From assembly GCA_002404345.1 (NCBI GenBank), contig DHJN01000147.1:58632-69699 (forward strand): 11,068 bases of DNA. Direction: 5' to 3'. The notes beneath the pieces are model-generated. The model ran no database searches. It worked only from the letters and a program-made list of their open reading frames with translations, and was not told where the DNA came from. Origin of the DNA: Actinobacteria bacterium UBA4719 (GTDB lineage: Bacteria > Actinomycetota > Actinomycetes > Actinomycetales > Dermatophilaceae). Below are positions 1-4,810 of the stretch, one piece after another (position 1 is the first letter of the stretch; every line of letters begins with the position of its first letter). Made by a program: the position numbers and the translations under genes.

Positions 1-911
1 GTGTCGGGCCCGAGGACGACGTCGTCACCGATGGTGCTGGCGCCGTGGATCTGGGTCTGCGGATGGATGGTGACGTCGCGCCCGAGGGTGACGTCGGCGT
101 CGATCCACGTCGTGGCCGGGTCGACCACGGTGACTCCGGCACGCATCCAGCGCTCGACGATCCGGCGGTTGAGCTCGGCGCCGAGCCGCGAAAGCTGGAC
201 ACGGTCGTTGACGCCCTCCGTCTGCCACAGGTCCTGGATAAGGTGCGCGCTCACCCGAAGGCCCTCGCTCCGGACGATACCCAGCACGTCGGTGAGGTAC
301 TTCTCGCCCTGGGCGTTGTCCGTGCCCACCTGGGCCAGCGCCTTGCGCAGGACCACCGCGTCGAAGGCATACAGTCCGGAGTTGATCTCGGTGATCTCCC
401 GCTGCGCGTCGGTGGCGTCCTTCTGCTCCACGATGCCGGCGACCGAACCGTCCACCGCCCGCAGGATGCGGCCATAGCCGAACGGATCGGGCAACGTCGC
501 CGTGATCACCGTGGCGGCGCTCTGGCTGGCGGCGTGCTCCTCGACCAGTCCGCACAGGGTCTGCGCTGTGAGCAGTGGCACGTCGCCGCAGGTCACCAGC
601 ACGGTTCCCTCGAGGCCTGCCGGCAGCGCTTCGAGCGCACACTCGGTAGCCCGGCCCGTGCCCTTGACGTCATCCTGGTCGGCGATGACGGAGTCGGTGT
701 CGACCTCGGCGATATGGGCCGCCACGAGGTCACGGCCGTGGCGGACCACGATGGCGAGGTACTGCGGATCGACACCTCGCGCAGCGACAATCGCATGGCC
801 AAGCAGGGTGCGTCCCCCGATCGTATGCAGGACTTTGGGGGTGGCCGACTTCATCCTGGTGCCCTCACCAGCGGCGAGGACGATGACAGCGGCCGGGCGG
901 GGTGTACTCAC
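1..911 (-). CDS. glmU: GlmU, bifunctional N-acetylglucosamine-1-phosphate uridyltransferase / glucosamine-1-phosphate acetyltransferase (3' end outside window)
   Basis: This cytoplasmic enzyme acetylates glucosamine-1-phosphate and then couples the product to UTP, giving UDP-GlcNAc for peptidoglycan. About 303 residues are visible of the roughly 480 usual for the family; the rest lies beyond base 1. The start is a GTG at 909-911, preceded by AGGAG with 9 bases of spacing. The N-terminus reads STPRPAAVIVLAAGEGTRMK, which is the nucleotide-binding loop of GlmU pyrophosphorylase domains, followed by PKVLH (residues 25-29), GTGRA (84-88), GDVPLL (109-114), EINSGLYAFD and EKYLTDVL. The last visible stretch (WIDADVTLGRDVTIHPQTQI and on) is the start of the left-handed beta-helix of the acetyltransferase domain. 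Other actinobacteria have prsA downstream, which cannot be seen here. No frameshift is seen in the part read. Confidence 0.97.
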   Translation of the reverse strand, partial: MSTPRPAAVIVLAAGEGTRMKSATPKVLHTIGGRTLLGHAIVAARGVDPQYLAIVVRHGRDLVAAHIAEVDTDSVIADQDDVKGTGRATECALEALPAGLEGTVLVTCGDVPLLTAQTLCGLVEEHAASQSAATVITATLPDPFGYGRILRAVDGSVAGIVEQKDATDAQREITEINSGLYAFDAVVLRKALAQVGTDNAQGEKYLTDVLGIVRSEGLRVSAHLIQDLWQTEGVNDRVQLSRLGAELNRRIVERWMRAGVTVVDPATTWIDADVTLGRDVTIHPQTQIHGASTIGDDVVLGPD

Positions 912-1103
912 GCGGAAGAGCTCCTGAGGGTCGGAGTCGGTGCATGCAGCCACACCCTGGGCACTTCCCGCTCACGAGGGGAAGCCGGGCTGCACTGCCT
1001 GAGGGCAATGTTACCTGTCGTCCACCGGTGGTTCACCCGCCAGCGCGGCTGGGCCGCGGCAAAGCGAACTCACGGGCTGGGCGTTGGAAGACTCGCGGAA
1101 ACG
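912..1103. other. Spacer between tRNA-Gln and glmU
   Basis: This 192-bp gap has no credible gene. It contains a CCACCGGTGG palindrome at 1022-1031 and two short hairpins. One is CGCGGC-TGG-GCCGCG at 1044-1058. The other is CTTCCC/GGGAAG at 964-984, with a bulged G and an inner CTC/GAG. Neither is followed by a T-run on either strand, so I do not call a terminator. No clear separate promoter for glmU was found; its ribosome-binding site lies just upstream of 911. Confidence 0.5.
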
Positions 1104-1185
1104 TGGCTCCCCGGGAAGGAATCGAACCTTCGTCGCTTTTCCTGATTCAAAGTCAGGCGGGCCCTGCCAGCAGACCAACCGGGGA
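1104..1185 (-). tRNA. tRNA-Gln (anticodon TTG), CCA encoded, oversized
   Basis: The gene reads leftward from T1185 and ends with an encoded CCA (plus-strand TGG, 1104-1106). The 7-bp acceptor stem TCCCCGG/CCGGGGA pairs fully, with discriminator G. The T-arm is GAAGG-TTCGATT-CCTTC. The anticodon arm is CCTGA-CTTTGAA-TCAGG, with anticodon TTG at 1148-1150, which reads the Gln codon CAA. The U1-A72 pair is the known identity feature for GatCAB amidation of Glu-tRNA-Gln, the route used by actinobacteria. It is unusually long: 79 nt before CCA, against about 72 normally. The extra bases are between the D and anticodon stems and in a variable loop of about 9 nt (AAAAGCGAC). It could be a functional variant or a decaying copy. 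Its position beside glmU suggests the normal chromosomal gene. Confidence 0.8.
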
Positions 1186-1211
1186 ACGCTCCGCCTCGCG
1201 GGGCTCCGGCA

Positions 1212-1238
1212 AGGGTAATGGACCGTGATGTCCGTCAA
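1212..1238 (-). promoter_or_regulatory. Candidate promoter for tRNA-Gln
   Basis: On the minus strand TTGACG (1233-1238) is followed after 15 bp by TACCCT (1212-1217), which fits the actinobacterial TANNNT -10 pattern. The predicted start lies about 20 bp before the mature tRNA 5' end. The 15-bp spacing is short, so this is moderate evidence only. Confidence 0.45.
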
Positions 1239-1260
1239 GGAATCCTTTCAGATGCTAGCG

Positions 1261-1297
1261 AACCTACGCTGTCGTAGGTTACGGTTGCGTAAGTTAC
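1261..1297. promoter_or_regulatory. Two overlapping palindromic operators upstream of the desaturase
   Basis: A perfect inverted repeat AACCTACG-CTGT-CGTAGGTT occupies 1261-1280. A second, TTACG-GTTG-CGTAA, occupies 1279-1292 and shares bases with the first. Both contain TACG-N4-CGTA, and their centres are 15 bp apart. The right halves also read as direct repeats, CGTAGGTTAC (1273-1282) and CGTAAGTTAC (1288-1297). The site overlaps the region where the desaturase promoter must lie: TTGCGT at 1285-1290 and TACAGA at 1306-1311 are weak -35/-10 candidates. Size and symmetry suit a TetR-family repressor, and a TetR gene follows the desaturase, so it is the obvious candidate ligand-responsive regulator. 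That assignment is inferred. Confidence 0.7.
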
Positions 1298-1323
1298 CTC
1301 CTCTCTACAGAAGGGCAGGATCC

Positions 1324-2322
1324 ATGACGACCGACTCCGCAGACACCGACACTGCCACTCTCGATCTCCACCAGGTCGACACCTCGATCCTGGGCGACTC
1401 GACGTCGGTCGAGGACGCTGGCGCGGTGCCTGAGCCCGAGCACAAGGGCAGGGTCGAGCAGATCGCCCTGTTCGGCTTCATCACCGTCCCTTTCCTCGCA
1501 ATTCTGGCATCGATCCCGGTCGCTTGGGGTTGGGGCCTGGGCTGGCACGACCTGGTGATCGCCACGGTCATGTATGTCGTCGCGGGTCACGGGATCACCG
1601 TGGGCTTTCACCGCTACTTCACCCACGGGTCGTTCAAGGCCAAGCGCTGGCTTCGGATCGCCCTGGCCATCGCGGGGTCCCTGGCCATCGAGGGACCGGT
1701 CATTCGCTGGGTCTCAGATCACCGCCGGCACCACGCCTTCTCGGACCGCGAGGGCGACCCCCATTCGCCCTGGCGTTACGGCGAGACCGTGCCAGCACTT
1801 CTGAAGGGCCTGTGGTGGGCGCACAGCGGCTGGCTCTTCGACGTCGAGCTGACACCCCGAACGAAATACGCCCCTGACCTGATGGCGGACAGGGACCTGC
1901 GGCGCATCGAAGCCGCATTCCCCGCCATGGTCGCCGTCTCTGTCCTCGCCCCGGCCGTCATCGGTGGCCTGTGGTCCATGTCATGGCAGGGAGCGGCGAC
2001 GGCCTTCTTCTGGGGGTCGCTGGTCCGCATTGGCCTGCTCCATCACGTCACGTGGTCGATCAACTCGATCTGCCACGCCATCGGCGAGCGTCCGTTCAAG
2101 ACCCGTGACAAGTCGGCCAACGTCTGGTGGCTGGCGATCCTGTCGATGGGTGAGTCCTGGCACAACCTGCACCACGCCGACCCGACCTGCGCTCGACACG
2201 GCGTCGACCGCGGCCAGCTCGACAGCAGCGCCCGCACCATCTGGGCCTTCGAGAAGCTGGGCTGGGCCTCTGACGTCCGCTGGCCGCGTCGGGAACGCCT
2301 TGACGTCAGGCGATGCCAGTGA
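1324..2322 (+). CDS. Membrane fatty acid / acyl-CoA desaturase (delta-9, DesA3/stearoyl-CoA desaturase type)
   Basis: A 332-residue integral membrane di-iron desaturase that would introduce a double bond into acyl chains and so adjust membrane or lipid unsaturation. It has the three histidine boxes of the family: HRYFTH (H96-H101), HRRHH (133-137) and HNLHH (280-284). A further HH is at 240-241, followed by an NSICH segment. Hydrophobic spans at about 45-95, 105-125 and 200-240 fit the usual hairpin topology. An ATG at 1324 is preferred because AGAAGGG lies 8 bp upstream; the frame stays open back to a GTG at 1225, but that would translate through the operator and promoter region. The di-iron site needs electrons from a ferredoxin or oxidoreductase partner, and none is encoded nearby. 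The TetR gene 40 bp downstream and the upstream palindromes suggest a self-contained regulated unit. Exact substrate and regiochemistry cannot be read from the sequence. Confidence 0.92.
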   Translation: MTTDSADTDTATLDLHQVDTSILGDSTSVEDAGAVPEPEHKGRVEQIALFGFITVPFLAILASIPVAWGWGLGWHDLVIATVMYVVAGHGITVGFHRYFTHGSFKAKRWLRIALAIAGSLAIEGPVIRWVSDHRRHHAFSDREGDPHSPWRYGETVPALLKGLWWAHSGWLFDVELTPRTKYAPDLMADRDLRRIEAAFPAMVAVSVLAPAVIGGLWSMSWQGAATAFFWGSLVRIGLLHHVTWSINSICHAIGERPFKTRDKSANVWWLAILSMGESWHNLHHADPTCARHGVDRGQLDSSARTIWAFEKLGWASDVRWPRRERLDVRRCQ

Positions 2323-2362
2323 ACCGACCAAAGCAAAGAGACCACCGTTCGGCCATGATGGG

Positions 2363-3016
2363 ATGGTGACCACAGCAGACGAGACCACGGCGACAACGAC
2401 CTCCCGCGCCCGGATGACCGGCAAGCAACGGCGCGAACAACTGCTCGAGGTCGGCCGAAAGCTGTTTGCGGACAAGGGCTTTGAAGCCACGACCGTAGAG
2501 GAGATCGCTGCCAAGGCAGGGGTCTCCAAGCCGGTCGTCTACGAACACTTCGGGGGCAAGGAGGGGCTGTATGCCGTGGTCGTCGACCGCGAGATCCGCG
2601 CGCTGCTCGACGTGATCACTGGGGCTCTCAGCTCCCACGGTCATGCCCGGGTCCTCCTCGAGCAAGCCGCTCTGGCCTTGCTGGACTATGTCGAGAACTC
2701 CACGGACGGCTTCCGGATCCTCGTGCGCGACTCCCCCGCCGGGCAGTCGACGGGGTCGTTCGCCAGCCTGCTCAGCGACGTCGCCAGCCAGGTCGAGCAC
2801 ATCCTCGCGGCAGAGTTCAAGCGCCAGAAGCTGGACCCCAAGACCGCGCCGATCTATGCCCAGATGCTTGTCGGCATGGTGGCACTGACCGGTCAGTGGT
2901 GGATGGACTCGCGAAAGTTCAAGAAGGCCGACGTAGCCGCACACCTGGTCAACCTCGCCTGGAACGGCCTGGCCGGGATGGAGCCGAAGCCCATCCTGCG
3001 TACCGCGCGCAAATAA
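2363..3016 (+). CDS. TetR/AcrR-family transcriptional regulator
   Basis: A 217-residue repressor-type protein. The N-terminal helix-turn-helix covers about residues 21-70: KQRREQLLEVGRKLF, KGFEATTVEEIAAKAG and SKPVVYEHFGGKEGLY give the classic TetR DNA-binding three-helix pattern. The rest (about 70-217) is a helical ligand-binding and dimerisation domain with no family-specific motif I can name. The ATG at 2363 has little Shine-Dalgarno sequence; a GTG (2366) follows directly and a later in-frame ATG (2414) still keeps the whole domain. It starts 40 bp after the desaturase stop on the same strand, so the two probably share a transcript. I infer that it represses the desaturase through the TACG-N4-CGTA palindromes and senses acyl-CoA or a related lipid. 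A TetR gene also sits beside glmU in mycobacteria, but orthology is not established here. It ends 4 bp from the convergent phosphoribosyltransferase. Confidence 0.93.
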   Translation: MVTTADETTATTTSRARMTGKQRREQLLEVGRKLFADKGFEATTVEEIAAKAGVSKPVVYEHFGGKEGLYAVVVDREIRALLDVITGALSSHGHARVLLEQAALALLDYVENSTDGFRILVRDSPAGQSTGSFASLLSDVASQVEHILAAEFKRQKLDPKTAPIYAQMLVGMVALTGQWWMDSRKFKKADVAAHLVNLAWNGLAGMEPKPILRTARK

Positions 3017-3020
3017 CCCT

Positions 3021-3677
3021 TCACGCTGGTGGTCTGCCCAGCAGTCTGCGGACGTCGGCGATGCTCACCTGCTCGAACTGCTCGTAGTGCCGCCCGACAC
3101 TGTCGAACCGCAACGGTGTCCGGACGCAGATGACGTCATCGAAGCAGGACCGCAGACTCGCGCAGGTGCTGGGTGCTGCGACCGGCGTCGCAAGGATGAT
3201 CGGACCGGACCCACGACGGCGAAGGACACTCGCGGCGGCTCGAGCGGTCGCCCCGGTGGCCACGCCGTCGTCGACCACGATGACCATCCGGCCGGTCACA
3301 TCGGGAGGACCGGCCGCCGGTCGGAGATCAGCCACGATGTCCTCGACCTCGTGAGAAGCCTTGCGAATCAAGGCATCCAGCTCGTGACGCCCAACCCCAC
3401 TGGCTGAGACCAGGCCATCATTGAGCACGACGGCGCCACTTTCACCGACCGCACCCAGTGCCAGCTCGGGCTGCAGCGGCACGCCGATCTTGCGAACGAC
3501 GAGCACATCCAGCGGGAGGCCCAGGGATTCCGCCACCAGCGCTGCCACGGGAACGCCGCCCCTGGGTAGACCCACAACCAGGCCATCCGCTGCCCCTGGC
3601 GGGCGAGAGGGACCCCCAAGCGCACTGGCGACCATCTCGGCCAACAGGTGCCCAGCATCGGTCCGGTCCCGGAACAT
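3021..3677 (-). CDS. Phosphoribosyltransferase domain protein, specificity unknown
   Basis: A 218-residue type I phosphoribosyltransferase-fold protein. The PRPP-binding signature is clear: VIVVDDGVATGAT at about 132-144, with the acidic pair and the following GATA loop. The N-terminus (RTDAGHLLAEMV), a GLPRGGVPVA loop (36-45) and the ending YEQFEQVSIADVRRLL (198-213) are typical of a stand-alone actinobacterial group whose substrate is unproven. It could be a purine-type salvage enzyme or act on a small-molecule nucleobase. The ATG at 3675 follows GGGG with little other ribosome-binding sequence. It lies 16 bp downstream of the tam remnant and is presumably transcribed from the same promoter, which would place it under TamR control; this is inference. 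Its stop is 4 bp from the convergent TetR stop, with no room for a separate terminator. Confidence 0.88.
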   Translation of the reverse strand: MFRDRTDAGHLLAEMVASALGGPSRPPGAADGLVVGLPRGGVPVAALVAESLGLPLDVLVVRKIGVPLQPELALGAVGESGAVVLNDGLVSASGVGRHELDALIRKASHEVEDIVADLRPAAGPPDVTGRMVIVVDDGVATGATARAAASVLRRRGSGPIILATPVAAPSTCASLRSCFDDVICVRTPLRFDSVGRHYEQFEQVSIADVRRLLGRPPA

Positions 3678-3693
3678 CCCCTAAGTCTGCGCC

Positions 3694-4121
3694 TCAACGC
3701 CACGCCCTCGCCTTCTTGTGGGCCACGGCAAAGATCCGACGGAAGGCAAAGACCGTGCCGAATGCCTGTCGCGGATAGGCCTGCAACAGCGCATTGCCAT
3801 AGGCCGCAACGAAGTTGGCTCGCTCACCCTCATCCTCGAGCACTTCGAACACCGGAAGCATGGCCGTGCCCGTGGTCCACTCCAGCACGGGATTGCCCTG
3901 GTCGCCGCCAGGATCGAGGACGTGCTGATAAGTGGTTTCCCACGCATCGACGTCGCAGCCGAGACCGGCCAACAGGGCGAGGTATGCCGAGGGCTCGCTC
4001 ACGGCCCCACCTCCGCGCAGGCGCGGGAGCTGCTCCCCACCCTCGACGTCAGATCCGCGAAGGGGCGTCGTCGGTAGTTGGTGAACTTCTCGTGCTTCTC
4101 GGGGTTCCATGTCTCGGCCAC
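3694..4121 (-). pseudogene. tam: trans-aconitate 2-methyltransferase remnant: internal deletion plus frame change
   Basis: Intact Tam (about 260 residues) methylates trans-aconitate with SAM, removing an aconitase inhibitor. Here two pieces survive in different frames. From a GTG at 4121 (GAGAGGG 8 bp upstream) the sequence reads VAETWNPEKHEKFTNYRRRP and FADLTSRVG, matching the Tam N-terminus, and stops at 3999-4001 after 40 codons. The other frame reads LRGGGAVSEPSAYLALLAG, then DVDAWETTYQHVL, NPVLEWTTGTAMLPVFEVL, NALLQAYP, GTVFAFRRIFAVAHK, which is the Tam C-terminus through its stop at 3694-3696. Missing are about 120-140 residues, including the DLGCGPG SAM-binding motif, so catalysis should be lost. 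The junction lies near 4005-4045, where GGTGGGG occurs on both sides. A GTGA overlap at 3999-4002 could allow re-initiation of the C-terminal 102 residues. The gene is divergent from tamR. Confidence 0.88.
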
Positions 4122-4134
4122 GGTTTCCGCCCTC

Positions 4135-4162
4135 TCAAGTATCTTGATATCAAGATACTTGA
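4135..4162. promoter_or_regulatory. TamR operator: perfect 28-bp palindrome between tam and tamR
   Basis: TCAAGTATCTTGAT at 4135-4148 is followed directly by its exact reverse complement to 4162. The core TATCTTGATATCAAGATA is the kind of site bound by MarR-family dimers. In Streptomyces coelicolor TamR binds the tam-tamR intergenic region, and citrate and trans-aconitate relieve binding (recalled from the literature). The palindrome ends 13 bp from the tam start and 16 bp from the tamR start, so occupancy should block both promoters. Confidence 0.9.
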
Positions 4163-4171
4163 TGGTAGTCT
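4144..4171 (+). promoter_or_regulatory. Candidate tamR promoter, probably giving a leaderless mRNA
   Basis: TTGATA (4144-4149) lies inside the palindrome. After 16 bp comes TAGTCT (4166-4171), a good actinobacterial -10. The expected start, about 7 bp further on, falls on or next to the tamR ATG at 4179. No Shine-Dalgarno sequence is present before that ATG, which fits leaderless initiation. The placement makes autorepression by TamR direct. Confidence 0.5.
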
Positions 4172-4178
4172 TTCACCC

Positions 4179-4679
4179 ATGTCCGCCACACCCGCTGATG
4201 AGGTCGACCACATCGTCGAAGCCTGGCGGCGCGAACGGCCCGACCTCGACGTGGAGCCGCTGCACATCCTGTCGCGGGTGCTACGACTCGCCCGCCACCT
4301 CGACCTGGCCCGCGGATCGGCCTTCGCCAAGCACGGCCTGGAGGGCTGGGGGTTCGACGTCCTGTCGGCGCTGCGACGGGCCGGCGCGCCATACGAGCTC
4401 TCCCCCGGACAGCTGGTCGCGCAGACGCTGGTGACCAGCGGGACCATGACCAACCGGGTGGACCGGCTCGCCGCCCGCGGCCTGGTCGGTCGCGGCCCCG
4501 ACCCCAGCGACCGGCGTGGTGTCAAGGTCACGCTCACCACCGCGGGCCGTGCGGTTGTCGATGCCGCCATGGCCGACCTGCTGGACCGCGAGCGCATCCT
4601 GCTCAGTGAGCTGCCACCCTCCGAGCGGGACCAGCTCTCCGAGCTCCTGCGACGGCTGCTCTCACCGTTCGAGCTCTGA
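4179..4679 (+). CDS. tamR: TamR-type MarR-family transcriptional regulator
   Basis: A 166-residue winged-helix dimeric regulator. The recognition helix and wing cover about 84-123: LVTSGTMTNRVDRLAARGLV, then DPSDRRGVKVTLTTAG with the DRR wing tip typical of MarR proteins. The long N-terminal helix with W16 (DHIVEAWRRERPDLD), the aspartate in GFDVL (D60) and arginines in NRVDRL (R93, R96) resemble the ligand-site set of the UrtR/PecS/TamR subgroup. Assignment to TamR rests mainly on context: it is divergent from a recognisable tam gene across a perfect palindromic operator, as in Streptomyces. By analogy it would respond to citrate or trans-aconitate and also control aconitase elsewhere in the genome. 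The ORF is intact although its neighbour tam is not. It ends 36 bp before the tandem repeats and converges on the ABC-F gene. Confidence 0.85.
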   Translation: MSATPADEVDHIVEAWRRERPDLDVEPLHILSRVLRLARHLDLARGSAFAKHGLEGWGFDVLSALRRAGAPYELSPGQLVAQTLVTSGTMTNRVDRLAARGLVGRGPDPSDRRGVKVTLTTAGRAVVDAAMADLLDRERILLSELPPSERDQLSELLRRLLSPFEL

Positions 4680-4714
4680 CCGACCGGCATGGACCCCAGG
4701 TTGCCCAGGAAACT

Positions 4715-4810
4715 CGGGCACAGACCCTAGGTTTGGCAAGTCAGCCCGGGCACAGTCCCTAGGTTTGGCAGGGAAGCCCGGGCACAGTCCCTAGGTTTGG
4801 CAAGTCAGCC
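4715..4810. repeat. Three 32-bp tandem repeats between tamR and the ABC-F gene
   Basis: Units lie at 4715-4746, 4747-4778 and 4779-4810, each beginning CGGGCACAG and containing CCCTAGGTTTGGCA. Units 1 and 3 differ by one base; unit 2 differs from them near its end (GGGAAG for AAGTCAG-type sequence). A degenerate fourth copy may precede them (about 4686-4714). The unit joins create GCCCGGGC, and CCTAGG is internal. Unit 3 contains the last codons and TGA (4805-4807) of the ABC-F gene. There are no unique spacers, so this is not CRISPR. It may serve as a bidirectional end-of-transcript element, but there is no T-run. Confidence 0.92.

Noticed and set aside
25..642. Arg-rich open frames overlapping glmU on both strands, and similar frames elsewhere
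   Set aside because: They are out-of-frame shadows expected at this GC content; the glmU frame carries all the conserved motifs.
964..1058. Hairpins as terminators for tRNA-Gln
   Set aside because: Neither stem is followed by a T-run on the relevant strand, and the loop geometry is weak.
1225..1323. Extended N-terminus of the desaturase from GTG 1225
   Set aside because: It would translate through the palindromic operators, has no ribosome-binding site, and gives a low-complexity Arg/Leu-rich stretch. ATG 1324 has a proper Shine-Dalgarno sequence.
3694..4110. A 138-residue open frame starting at ATG 4110, which could be called a hypothetical protein
   Set aside because: Its first 30 or so residues are the tam N-terminal region read out of frame; only the part from about LRGGGAV on resembles a protein family. 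It is better described as a tam pseudogene.
4715..4810. CRISPR-like array
   Set aside because: The 32-bp units are directly adjacent with no unique spacers, and no cas genes are present.
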